This document shows, piece after piece, positions 15,676-23,702 of a stretch of 41,740 nucleotides of DNA (the first letter of the stretch is position 1; every line of letters starts with the position of its first letter). A program made the position numbers and the translations under genes. The notes beneath the pieces are model-generated. The model searched no databases. It had not been told where the DNA came from and saw nothing but the letters and a program-made list of their open reading frames with translations. This DNA comes from CAYTBN01 sp964542165. GTDB taxonomy: Bacteria; Myxococcota_A; UBA796; UBA9615; CAYRNR01. Location of the stretch: assembly GCA_964542165.1 (NCBI GenBank), contig CAZITQ010000058.1:1-41740 (forward strand), given 5' to 3'.

Positions 15676-15691
15676 TGGCACGCTCCCTGCT
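15676..15691 (+). promoter_or_regulatory. Sigma-54 (RpoN) -24/-12 promoter
   Basis: TGGCACGCTCCCTGCT matches the consensus TGGCACG-N4-TTGCW at every fixed position but one (C for the first T of TTGC), with GG and GC at the correct spacing. The start site would fall near 15702, giving a leader of about 65 nt before the Cys-rich lipoprotein at 15767. It drives expression that depends on an enhancer-binding activator. The activator-like protein at 18705 lacks GAFTGA and is not a likely partner. Confidence 0.72.
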
Positions 15692-15766
15692 CTTCCTCCG
15701 TGTATGACCGCGGCGACTCGACGCCGCACAACCGGGACCGCGGTCCCACGGACGAGGGAGAGCCCC

Positions 15767-16045
15767 ATGAGAGTCCTGTTCCTTTGGTTCGCGCTGTGCC
15801 TGGCCGTGGGCATCGGCACCGGGTGTCCAGCGCCCGAGCACGACGACACCTATGACGATCCCGGCGAGCGGGACGACGACGGTGACGACGACGACGGCTA
15901 CGACCCCCCGCCGACCTGCTGCGAGTGCAACTGCTCGTACTGCTCGGCGACGGTCAACTGCACTCCCGATTGCGGGAGCTGTTACTCCGCCTGTCAGGAC
16001 GCCTGTTCGGTGTGCGGCGGGGTGATGGGCGCATCCGAGTGCTGA
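15767..16045 (+). CDS. Small Cys-rich lipoprotein with Asp-rich stalk
   Basis: 92 aa. The ATG at 15767 has GAGGGAGAG upstream. A lipoprotein-type signal ends at Cys20 (VGIGTGC; the -3 position is Gly, slightly weak). An acidic stalk follows (DDDGDDDDGYD), then a compact C-terminus with 12 Cys in about 44 residues (CCECNCSYC, CTPDCGSCYSACQDACSVC). The spacing does not match ferredoxin or metallothionein patterns that I know. The SACQDACSV segment recalls the Ala-Cys-x-x period of the ACHS tail encoded upstream. It follows the radical SAM gene by 210 bp but has its own sigma-54 promoter. It could be a metal-binding surface protein, a disulfide knot, or a second substrate of the radical SAM enzyme. 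No family was recognised. Confidence 0.75.
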   Translation: MRVLFLWFALCLAVGIGTGCPAPEHDDTYDDPGERDDDGDDDDGYDPPPTCCECNCSYCSATVNCTPDCGSCYSACQDACSVCGGVMGASEC

Positions 16046-16154
16046 CCTGCCGGCGCAGTCCGGTCCCTCCCCCCCCGGGCGATCCCGCCCCTCCCCGGGC
16101 GCGCCTCCCCGCAGCGCCCTGCCCGTCGTCGCGTCATCCGGCGCGGCGGCGCTG

Positions 16155-16252
16155 CCCCCCCCCCCCCCCCGGGCCCCCCCCCCCCGCGCGGGCCCCCCCC
16201 CCCCGCGCGCCCGGCCCGGGGGGGGGGTCCGGGGGGGGGGGGGGGGGGGGGG
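16155..16252. repeat. Extreme C-run / G-run low-complexity segment
   Basis: Runs of 16, 12 and 12 C separated by GGG and GCGCG-type spacers are followed by runs of 10 and 22 G. The C and G halves are complementary and could fold into a long hairpin; each half alone could form i-motif or G-quadruplex structures. No gene crosses it. It may be a transcription barrier between 16045 and 16332, but homopolymers of this length are also a classic sequencing or assembly error, so the run lengths should not be trusted. Confidence 0.8.
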
Positions 16253-16331
16253 CCGAGCCCGGGCTTCCCCCCCACAGCGTAGGATCGGCGACAATGGACC
16301 GAACCGCTCGCGCGACGGGAGGGAGAGGTCG

Positions 16332-17213
16332 ATGCCCCGTGTCCACATCCCCTGGTGGCTACCCGCTCTGATCCTCGGCGCGCTCGCGCTCGGCTGCCCC
16401 ACCGAGGTGGTCGACGACGACTGGTCGGACGACGACGACGAGACGGGGGACGACGACACGGCCGACGACGACTCGGCCGGAGACGACGACACCGGGGATG
16501 ACGACACCGGAGACGACGACACCGCGCCGACCGACTGCAGCGGCGGCACGGGGGCGGTCGCCGGAGGTCAGTACATCGTCGTCCAGGCGGTCAGCGCCTG
16601 GCTCTACGTGCCCGAGCAGCCGGTTGCCTGTGCTCCGTTCCTGATGTTCGGACACGGCGGAGGGAGTCCCGGCGGTGCCCTGGACGGGGTGTGGGACGAC
16701 AAGTTCCACACCGAGCTGCCCGCCCGCTCCGAGCTCCGTGGCTTCCCCTTCCTGGTGCCCGGGCTGGAGGAGGGGGCCCACATCGATCACGAGTGGGGGA
16801 CGGACGCCACCACCTACCTCGACGCGATGATCGACGAGGTCGGGGCGATGGTGGACATCGACCGCAACGACGTGATCTTCGCGGGTACCTCGTCCGGAGG
16901 GCACATGGCCGCCTGGTACGGCCTGTACGCCCCCCAGCGCCTCTCCCACGCGGCGGTGCTGTCCGCGGGCCTCGGTGGGGTGGGGTTCTACTACCCGGTG
17001 CCCGATCCGGACCCCAAGCTGCCGTTCTACGTGGGCCACGATCCCGAGGACGCCATCGTGCCCTACATCTACTCCCAGTCCCTGGCCAACGAGCTGGAGA
17101 ACCACGGGCACGAGTACCTGTTCGAGGACTTCGAGGCGTCGGGTGACAACCACCACGGCTGGACCCCGGAGCTCACCGACCGGGTCCTGAACTGGTGGCT
17201 GGGAATCCCCTAG
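16332..17213 (+). CDS. Alpha/beta-hydrolase lipoprotein (polyhydroxybutyrate depolymerase / esterase-like)
   Basis: 293 aa. The ATG at 16332 follows GGGAGGGAGAGG. The lipobox ends at Cys22 (ALALGC), followed by about 35 residues dominated by Asp (GDDDTGDDDT repeats). The catalytic part shows an oxyanion-hole-like FGHGGG, nucleophile motif GTSSGG (Ser187), a candidate acid in VGHDPEDAIVPY and a candidate His in DNHHGW, the order expected of Ser-Asp-His. The overall pattern resembles secreted LpqC/PHB-depolymerase or feruloyl-esterase-like proteins. It should hydrolyse an ester outside the cytoplasm while tethered by lipid; the substrate is unknown. The stop overlaps the convergent TPM gene by 4 bp. 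The homopolymer tract lies just upstream. Confidence 0.85.
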   Translation: MPRVHIPWWLPALILGALALGCPTEVVDDDWSDDDDETGDDDTADDDSAGDDDTGDDDTGDDDTAPTDCSGGTGAVAGGQYIVVQAVSAWLYVPEQPVACAPFLMFGHGGGSPGGALDGVWDDKFHTELPARSELRGFPFLVPGLEEGAHIDHEWGTDATTYLDAMIDEVGAMVDIDRNDVIFAGTSSGGHMAAWYGLYAPQRLSHAAVLSAGLGGVGFYYPVPDPDPKLPFYVGHDPEDAIVPYIYSQSLANELENHGHEYLFEDFEASGDNHHGWTPELTDRVLNWWLGIP

Positions 17214-17830
17214 GGCCGGCGCCGTCCGACCAGGGCCGTGACCACCAGGCCGGCGGCGACCGCCGATCCCAGGACGAGGACGATCCAGGCCATGGCGCCG
17301 AGGCGGCTGCCGCCCTCGTCGCGGGTCGCCGGGGCGCGGCGGGTGCCCTCCTGGGCGTCGTCCGGGCGGCGGCGAAGGCGGGCGTCGATGGCCTCGAGGC
17401 CGGCGGCCAGGCCGGCCCCGAACTCGCCCCGCTCCAGGTGGGGCAGCATGGTCTCGACCTGCATCGTGCCCAGCCAGCCGTCGGTGAGCATCGTCTCGAG
17501 GCCGTAGCCCGGCTCGATCTCGATCCGGCCCGGCTCCACCACCAGCAGCACCAGCACCCCGTTGTCCGCCGTGGCGGCGCCGATGCCCCAGTCCTCGAAC
17601 AGGGCGGTGGCGAACTCCTTGGGCGTGCCGGGCACCTCCCGGACGGTGGCCACCGCGGCCTCCACCCCCAGGTCCCGGTTCAGATCGCCGGCGATGCGGT
17701 CGAGGCTCGCCTCGGCCCGGGGGGAGAGGACCTCCGCGGTGTCCGCGACCCAGCTGTCCCGCTGCCGGGGATCGGGGACGTCCGCGGGGCTCAGGGCCAG
17801 CGAGGCCAGGATCAGCAGCGCCCAGTTCAC
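17210..17830 (-). CDS. TPM-domain protein (exported, C-terminal membrane anchor)
   Basis: 206 aa. The GTG at 17830 was chosen for the AGGAG eight bases upstream and the signal peptide that follows (WALLILASLALSPADV). Residues of about 25-150 fit the TPM domain: DSWVADTAEVLSP, LDRIAGDLNRDLGVEAAVATV, FEDWGIGAATADNGVLVLLV, IEIEPGYGLE and FGAGLAAGLEAI. A linker and one C-terminal helix (MAWIVLVLGSAVAAGLVVTALV) follow. TPM proteins lie on the outer face of the membrane and are often paired with LemA. Some have phosphatase activity, while others act in envelope or photosystem upkeep. The gene is divergent, by 45 bp, from a LemA-like gene, which supports the pairing. Reaction not predictable. Confidence 0.88.
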   Translation of the reverse strand: MNWALLILASLALSPADVPDPRQRDSWVADTAEVLSPRAEASLDRIAGDLNRDLGVEAAVATVREVPGTPKEFATALFEDWGIGAATADNGVLVLLVVEPGRIEIEPGYGLETMLTDGWLGTMQVETMLPHLERGEFGAGLAAGLEAIDARLRRRPDDAQEGTRRAPATRDEGGSRLGAMAWIVLVLGSAVAAGLVVTALVGRRRP

Positions 17831-17875
17831 CTCTAGATCTCCTCCGGAGGACCGTTGAGGAGATAATAGGGGACC

Positions 17876-18622
17876 ATGGACCTGCACGAGAAGCTCCGCC
17901 GACGCCCCGACGTGCCCGACGACGACGTGGACGACGTGATCGAACTCGCGGCACGCCTCCAGGAGGAGGCGCGGCGCGGCCCCGCCCCCGGCGCGACCGT
18001 GGACGACGTCAAGGCCGTGGCCGCCGAGCTGGATATCGAGCCCGAGTTCGTGGAGCAGGCCATCGTCCGGCGACGGGAGGACGCGGAGCGCGCGCGGAGC
18101 GAGCGGGCGGCCCGCAGCCAGCGGATCCGGCGCCTCGTGCTGGTGCTGGTGGCCGCGGACATCGTGGCGATGGCGCTGGCGGCGGGGTTCGCGTGGATGG
18201 GCGCACGGCAGCTGCATCCGGTCCGAACGGATCTCCTCGAAGCCCGGACCTCCCTCGATACGGCCCTGGAGCGGCAGGTGGATCTGGGCAGCCAGCTGGT
18301 CGCCCTCGGCGGCGCCGACACCGACGACCTGGCGTCCCTGCGGGATCGGATGGACGCCGCCGATGATACCGACGCCCGGATCGCGGCGGCCGACGCCATG
18401 GCGCTGGAGGTGGCCTCCCGCATCGGCGAGTTGCCGCCCCCCGGTTCCGACGCCGAGGGCCAGCTGCGCCTCAACCTCCAGTACGAGATCACCGGCTCGC
18501 AGAACCGCGTGGCCACCGAAGAGCGGCGCTGGCGCGAGGCCCGACAGGCCTACGACGAGGCGGCCTCCGCCCCCTCTGCCCGGTTCGCGCTGGCCCTCGG
18601 ATTCGCCCGGGATCCGCGCTGA
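17876..18622 (+). CDS. LemA-like membrane protein with an N-terminal helical regulatory-type domain
   Basis: 248 aa, starting at the ATG at 17876. Residues of about 15-70 are helical (VIELAARLQEEARRG, VKAVAAELDIEPEFVEQAI), like the short helical modules placed ahead of membrane helices in many myxobacterial proteins. A single membrane helix (LVLVLVAADIVAMALAAGFAW) lies at about 95-117. After it, SLDTALERQVDLGSQLVAL aligns with the AQIDVQLKRRHDLIPNLV region of LemA, and LQYEITGSQNRVATEERRWREARQAYDEA with LQEELTETENRIAFARQFYNDAV, ending with GFARD. Classical LemA has its helix at the very N-terminus, so this is a fusion with a cytosolic domain in front. It is divergent from the TPM gene and probably works with it. 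Function in the envelope is unknown. Confidence 0.7.
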   Translation: MDLHEKLRRRPDVPDDDVDDVIELAARLQEEARRGPAPGATVDDVKAVAAELDIEPEFVEQAIVRRREDAERARSERAARSQRIRRLVLVLVAADIVAMALAAGFAWMGARQLHPVRTDLLEARTSLDTALERQVDLGSQLVALGGADTDDLASLRDRMDAADDTDARIAAADAMALEVASRIGELPPPGSDAEGQLRLNLQYEITGSQNRVATEERRWREARQAYDEAASAPSARFALALGFARDPR

Positions 18623-18704
18623 TCGCCGGGGTCAAACACAGTAAGATCCGGGGTTCTGCCGTCGGGCGTCCTGGGGGGCGCGCCCGTGCGGGGAGGACGG
18701 GCCG

Positions 18705-20276
18705 ATGAGGGCGATCCGGTTCACGATCGAGAACGGTGAGAAGCTGGCCATTGCAGTCGATGTCGACCTCGCGGCCGGGGACAGGTTCGAGGACCGCGCA
18801 GCCTACGTCGTCGGTGAATCCAGCCTGCAGACCCTGCGGGTGCACGAGGATGCGGCTGGATTGGTGGAGATCGAGTTCGCGGACGTCATCCGCGGCACCA
18901 AGCGAGCGGGGCGCAGTCGCACGATCTGTGCGCAGGAGAGAGTGCCCTTCTACAGGGACGTCTACGACAAACCCGGTCGCCTGGCCAATGGCGTGACCAA
19001 GGCCCTGGAGCAGACGTTTCCGCCCCCTGCAGGGAAGGGCAAATCGGGGCTCCAGACGTTCGTCGTGGTGGTGCCCGAGAAGCTCTTCGAGAAGCTCGAA
19101 GAGAAGGGGCGTGGTCGGGGAGATCGCCCGAACGACGTCCTCTCCGCGGCTTCGCGGCAATACGAGGAGCAGGCCAGGACACTCCTGGGCTACATGGACC
19201 CGGTGTCCCCGGACGACGAGGCGCTGGCGCGGGCTCGATTCCTCGGCGGATCGGCCGCCTGCGAGCTCGCTCGCCGCATGGCGGTCCTCTCCGCGAGACG
19301 GCCGGCCAACACCCTGATCACGGGCGAGACCGGGACCGGGAAGGGGGTCATCGCCAAGCTGATCCACCAGCTGAGCGGCCGCCCCGGCAAGTTCGTGGTC
19401 TGCAACTGCGCTGCGGTCTCGCCGGAACTCTTCGAGTTGCTGTTCTGCGGCAACGAGAAGAACTTCCCGAACCCCAAGACGCCCCCGACGCTCGGGTACA
19501 TGCGGGAGGCCGACAAGGGGACGCTGTTCCTCGACGAGATCGGCGATCTGATCCCGGCCCACCAGGCCAAGCTCCTGCGACTCATCGACGAGAAGAAGGT
19601 CAAACCCCTCGGGTCCGACAAGGAACTCAGCGTGGACGTCCGGATCATCGCGGCGACCGACCAGGTCCTCTCGGACGATCCGGGCGCGCGGACTCCCCGG
19701 TTCCGCCAGCAGCTGTACGAACGCCTCAAGCAGCTGACCGTACACACCCCGCCCCTGCGGGCGCACCTGCAGGACATTCCCGAGCTCGCCACGGCCTTCT
19801 GGGCTTCGGCGCCGGGCGCGGAGGGAAAACCGCTGTCGCCCAACATCTTGCGGATGCTGCAGCTGCACAGCTGGCCGCGCAACGTGAGGGAGCTCGAGAG
19901 CTTCCTCACCCATCTGGCCAGCTACTTCTCCCCGGCCGCCATGGAGAAGATCACGCAGCAGTACCTCGTACGGGGAAGCGTGCAGTCCCTCGGATCGGCC
20001 CAGGCGCCGAAACACCAGCACGTGGACCTCAGCGCGATGATCGACGTCCTGGCCAAGGCGTCTCACGAGACCTGGCTCGAAGCGGAGCGAGTGCTCGAGT
20101 GCAAGTACGGTCCCCAGCGAATCGATGACGGTACAATCCGGACCAGTCCCCACTTCATGCCCTTCGACGATCTCGGCGACGAGCAGAAGAGCAAGTCACG
20201 CAACGAGGCGTCCGCCATCCTCCAGGCGTTGCTGGACCATGGCTTCGTGATCCGGAAGCTCGATCTGGGGGGCTGA
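18705..20276 (+). CDS. Sigma-54-activator-like AAA+ ATPase lacking the GAFTGA loop
   Basis: 523 aa. The ATG at 18705 has GGGGAGG eight bases upstream. Residues of about 185-440 are the AAA+ domain of the NtrC/PspF class: Walker A GETGTGKG (206-213), Walker B GTLFLDEIGD (about 272), sensor I IIAATDQ, Arg-finger region RFRQQLYERLKQL, and WPRNVRELESF in the lid. Where activators carry GAFTGA, after the conserved E-K, this protein reads NEKNFPNPKTPPTLGYM. GAFTGA contacts sigma-54, so normal promoter activation is unlikely. The N-terminal about 180 residues match no receiver, GAF or FHA domain that I recognise, and no clear C-terminal Fis helix-turn-helix is seen. It ends 20 bp from the end of the convergent AAA+/VWA operon. 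It may have been recruited as an ATPase of that system (inference). Confidence 0.85.
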   Translation: MRAIRFTIENGEKLAIAVDVDLAAGDRFEDRAAYVVGESSLQTLRVHEDAAGLVEIEFADVIRGTKRAGRSRTICAQERVPFYRDVYDKPGRLANGVTKALEQTFPPPAGKGKSGLQTFVVVVPEKLFEKLEEKGRGRGDRPNDVLSAASRQYEEQARTLLGYMDPVSPDDEALARARFLGGSAACELARRMAVLSARRPANTLITGETGTGKGVIAKLIHQLSGRPGKFVVCNCAAVSPELFELLFCGNEKNFPNPKTPPTLGYMREADKGTLFLDEIGDLIPAHQAKLLRLIDEKKVKPLGSDKELSVDVRIIAATDQVLSDDPGARTPRFRQQLYERLKQLTVHTPPLRAHLQDIPELATAFWASAPGAEGKPLSPNILRMLQLHSWPRNVRELESFLTHLASYFSPAAMEKITQQYLVRGSVQSLGSAQAPKHQHVDLSAMIDVLAKASHETWLEAERVLECKYGPQRIDDGTIRTSPHFMPFDDLGDEQKSKSRNEASAILQALLDHGFVIRKLDLGG

Positions 20277-20295
20277 TCGGGGGGAAGCCCGAGCC

Positions 20296-21525
20296 TCAGT
20301 GCAGGGTGGTCATGCTGGCGGGATCCCGCCGGTCCATCGCGATCAGCTGGTCGCTGATCTGCCGCGCGGCCGCGCAGAGATCCGTCGCGCCCTCGGTCAC
20401 CGCCGGCAGCGGCAGCAGCGGCTCGGCCGCCTCGCCGACCCGATCCACGTTGGCGAACAGCACCTTGTACAGGGGCGTCGCCCCGTCCGAGTAGCCGAAG
20501 GCTGGGTCCTTGCTCAGGAAGACGCCGAAGGACCGGGCCAGGTCGTGGTACAGCGAGTACGCCCGGTCCGGCAGGTCGTCCAGCGTGGCGCCGTCCACCT
20601 CCGACAGCCGCAGGAGGAAGGCGTGGATCGCCGGCTGGGGGTACACCTCGGCGAAGAACCGGATCATCTCCGGCGTGAGCGAGGCCCGCAGCTCGCACAG
20701 CTCGGCGCTCAGGCACAGGTAGAGCAGCTCGATGGCGTGGGCGAACGACGGCATGTCGAAGTGCTCGGCCGCGGACAGACCCAGGCGCTGGTCCTCGTGC
20801 CAGGCCGCCTGGAGCACGTTCTGACCGACCTTCTGCAGCAGCGAGTCCACGTCGATCTCCCTGCGGTCTCCGCCCACCAGCTCGGTCGCGAGCTCCCGGA
20901 AGGGGGACATGCGCAGGTGGTACTGCTCGTGGCCCATGTGCATCAGCTGGATGAACCTGCCGTCGCCCATGGGGTACCCGGGGCTGACGTAGAGGTCCTC
21001 GACCACCAGCTTGTAGTCGGTCCAGTAGTCCGTGCGGACGCGGCACACGTAGTACACCGGCATCCCCGACGGCCGGGTGCGGACCTGCCAGCGGATGTCG
21101 TAACGGCCCAGGGAGCGGACCACCTCCTTGACGCTCTCCGGCTGCGCCAGCACGACCTTCTTGGGGCGGTAGCCGGCGCGGATCCGCAGGGGATCGGTCA
21201 GCAGCGAGGTGACTTTCTTCAGGTCGTCGACCTGGCCTCCTTCTCGCTCCAGGACCATCCGCGCGTCGTCGTAGGCCTCCAGCCGCTCGAACAGCGGCTC
21301 GAGGGTACGGCGGACCTTCTTCATCGAGTAGGTGGAGTAGCCACTGCCGTACCCGTAGCTCCCCCCGCTGTAGCTGTAGCTGTAGCCGTAGCCGTCCGCG
21401 GGACCACCGTCGTCGTACCCGTCGTTGGACATGGCGTCGCCCTCCACGGTGGTGGGCTCGCTCAGCGTGTCGTCGTCGTCGGGGCGGATCCAGCGGCCCC
21501 AGCCCTTCTTGTGTGTGCTGGACAT
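20296..21525 (-). CDS. Uncharacterised protein, last gene of the AAA+/VWA operon
   Basis: 409 aa. The ATG at 21525 has GGGAGG six bases upstream. The first about 70 residues are disordered: acidic (PDDDDTLSE), then a Tyr/Gly/Ser-rich run (DGYGYSYSYSGGSYGYGSGY). The remainder is an alpha/beta then helical domain with no signal peptide or membrane helix, including VYYVCRVRTDYWTDYKLVVE, FIQLMHMGHEQYHLRM and IELLYLCLSAELCELRASL. HMGHEQYH could be metal-binding, but it is not a HExxH. I do not recognise the family. It is 13 bp downstream of the VWA gene and almost surely cotranscribed. In MoxR/VWA operons the extra gene is often a substrate or adaptor, which is the most that can be inferred. Confidence 0.82.
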   Translation of the reverse strand: MSSTHKKGWGRWIRPDDDDTLSEPTTVEGDAMSNDGYDDGGPADGYGYSYSYSGGSYGYGSGYSTYSMKKVRRTLEPLFERLEAYDDARMVLEREGGQVDDLKKVTSLLTDPLRIRAGYRPKKVVLAQPESVKEVVRSLGRYDIRWQVRTRPSGMPVYYVCRVRTDYWTDYKLVVEDLYVSPGYPMGDGRFIQLMHMGHEQYHLRMSPFRELATELVGGDRREIDVDSLLQKVGQNVLQAAWHEDQRLGLSAAEHFDMPSFAHAIELLYLCLSAELCELRASLTPEMIRFFAEVYPQPAIHAFLLRLSEVDGATLDDLPDRAYSLYHDLARSFGVFLSKDPAFGYSDGATPLYKVLFANVDRVGEAAEPLLPLPAVTEGATDLCAAARQISDQLIAMDRRDPASMTTLH

Positions 21526-21538
21526 CTTCGTCCTCCCT

Positions 21539-23680
21539 TCACCGTCGGTTGACGAGCTTCTGGCGCTCGCGGATGCAGGTCGCCACGTAGCTGCCGATCT
21601 CCTGGGCCACCTTGGCCGGGTCGTGCAGACCGTCCGCGGGGACGGGGATCACCTTGTCGACCACCTGGTCGAAGCCCTTGATCCCCCGCTGCCCCACCGC
21701 GACCAGGGTCACGTGGAAGCGGTCGTCGAGCTCCTCCTGGAGGGACTCGATGCAGGCGGTGACCTCCTCGTGCCCGCTCTTGCCCACGTGGAGGCACTCG
21801 TTCCACGCGGTGTCCGAGATCAGGATCAGGTAGATCGTGCTGTTGCGACCCACCCGCCGTGCCTCGTCGACCATGAAGCGGATCGACAGGGCGTCCGACT
21901 GCACCCCCGTCCCCGACTCGGGGAGGGTGGGCAGGGCCCGGAGCGCCTCGTTCCGGCTCGTGGTCGGCGTCTTCTCCGGGTGGTACATCCACTGCACCAG
22001 CGGATGGGACTGACCCGGACGCACGTGACCGCTGTGGTACAGGCCGGCCATGACCTGGATCCGCGTGCGGGCGGTGGACAGCAACCACGACGCCCCGAGC
22101 AGCTTGGTCATCTGCATCTGGTCGTGGCTCAGGGAGCCGGACCCGTCGCAGGCGATCAGCAGCACCGGACGACCGCGGCGGTCCGCGCGCTCGTGGACCC
22201 GGTAGCGCTTGTACACGGCGTCGGACACCCCGGCGAGCGCCAGCCGCGCCGGGTCGAAGGACGGGCCGCTCGACTGGAAGCGCTCCGTCTCCGGAACCTG
22301 CTCCCGGTTGGGGTACAGGTTCTTGCGCAGCTGCTTGGCCACCGGCTCGGCCTTGCGGCGGAGCTCGTCGCAGGCCGAAGCGTCGTCGGACAGCTCCACC
22401 GCGCGGTCGAAGATCTCGCCGCCGCCCTCCGCGTCACCCACGGGGACCTCGACCTCGTGGCCCTCGGCCGGCGAACCCTCCATGGGACCGGCATCGAACC
22501 CCGCGGCCCGCACGGCCGCCTCGACCTTGTCCGAGCGCATGTCCTCCCAGTTGCTGGTCTGGTTGCCCGCCTGGCCGATGGCTTCCTGGAACGCACCGAT
22601 GTCCTTGCGGACCTGCTCGTCCAGCCCCTGACCGCTGTTGGGGGCCACGGGCTTGTCCTGCGGCGCGTCCGGATCGGTCTGCGCCATGGCGTCCGCGAGC
22701 TGCTGCTCCGGGGACTCCGGGTCGAACAGGGACGGGGGCGCCTTGCCGTCCATCGGCGGCACCCCGTCGGGCGTCCGGGACTCGGGCTGGTCCGCAGGGT
22801 TGCCGAAGCGCCGACGCATGCGCTCGAGCTCCAGGTGGCGCCGCAGGGCCGGGCTGAGGTCGTCGGGGAACGGGTCGTCCTCCTCCGCCTCGGGCTTGCC
22901 CTTGGGGGCCTCCGGGAGGTAGGGGCGCAGGCTCTCGAGCACCGCGATGGCCCACTCCAGCCCCATGTCGTTCAGACCCGCGGTCTTGGTGTCGCGGACG
23001 CGCCGCTCGAAGGGTCCGCACACTGCGGACAGGTCCTCGAGCAGGCTCCGCGTCATCGGGTGCAGGTCCATCCGGCGCCAGTCCGGCAGCACGTCGCCGA
23101 ACAGCAGCAACGCGTCCAGGATCCGGGGCACCGAGCGGAAGCGGAGCTCCTGCTGCGATGCCAGGAACAGGCGGTAGTACTCGATGGCCGCCAGCTCGGT
23201 GTAGCGGGACAGCTCCTCGAGCAGGACCCGGGTGTGCAGCTTGGTGGCCACGACCCCCGACATCTTGCGGTAGATGTCCCGGTCCAGCGTCTCGGTGCCC
23301 TTCCAGGCCTCCTCGCCGGCCATGTGACGGTCCATCAGCAGCGGCACGGTGGCCTGGTCCACCCGGGACCTGTACTCCAGGAACCCGGTGTGGCCGATGG
23401 CCGCGTACGCCCCCAGGGCGGGGGGGTACGCCGTGTACAGCGCGCTCAGCTGAGGCGCCGCCTTGGGCTGGTAGTTGGCGTCCAGGGGGTCGCCGGCCAG
23501 CGCCGCGGCCGCCCGTCGGATGTCGCGGAAGTGCTGGTCCAGCATGCGCCGGGCCTGCTGGCGCACGTAGTACTCCGCGTTGGGCTTGGAGGCGTCCGCC
23601 ATGGACACCCCCGCCCACTCGTGCTTGCTCCGTCGCTTCCGGGTTCCTCCCCAGTAGCAGGATGTCTGCCAGGCGCACAT
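21539..23680 (-). CDS. VWA-domain protein partnered with a MoxR-like ATPase
   Basis: 713 aa. The ATG at 23680 has AAGGAAGGA close upstream; an internal ATG about 26 codons later has a weaker site. There is no signal peptide. Residues of about 25-300 are helical and unrecognised, 300-450 a polar low-complexity linker rich in Pro, Asp and Glu, and 500-705 a von Willebrand A domain. The metal-ion-dependent adhesion site is intact: DGSGSLS near residue 510 (DxSxS), a Thr-containing loop near GTGVQSDAL, and LISDTAWNE. The layout resembles CobT/ViaA-type VWA proteins, which pair with MoxR-family ATPases to insert metals or remodel complexes. The gene for such an ATPase is immediately upstream (22 bp). 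The client is unknown. Confidence 0.88.
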   Translation of the reverse strand: MCAWQTSCYWGGTRKRRSKHEWAGVSMADASKPNAEYYVRQQARRMLDQHFRDIRRAAAALAGDPLDANYQPKAAPQLSALYTAYPPALGAYAAIGHTGFLEYRSRVDQATVPLLMDRHMAGEEAWKGTETLDRDIYRKMSGVVATKLHTRVLLEELSRYTELAAIEYYRLFLASQQELRFRSVPRILDALLLFGDVLPDWRRMDLHPMTRSLLEDLSAVCGPFERRVRDTKTAGLNDMGLEWAIAVLESLRPYLPEAPKGKPEAEEDDPFPDDLSPALRRHLELERMRRRFGNPADQPESRTPDGVPPMDGKAPPSLFDPESPEQQLADAMAQTDPDAPQDKPVAPNSGQGLDEQVRKDIGAFQEAIGQAGNQTSNWEDMRSDKVEAAVRAAGFDAGPMEGSPAEGHEVEVPVGDAEGGGEIFDRAVELSDDASACDELRRKAEPVAKQLRKNLYPNREQVPETERFQSSGPSFDPARLALAGVSDAVYKRYRVHERADRRGRPVLLIACDGSGSLSHDQMQMTKLLGASWLLSTARTRIQVMAGLYHSGHVRPGQSHPLVQWMYHPEKTPTTSRNEALRALPTLPESGTGVQSDALSIRFMVDEARRVGRNSTIYLILISDTAWNECLHVGKSGHEEVTACIESLQEELDDRFHVTLVAVGQRGIKGFDQVVDKVIPVPADGLHDPAKVAQEIGSYVATCIRERQKLVNRR

Positions 23681-23702
23681 GGTTCCTTCCTTTCTTCTCC
23701 GC

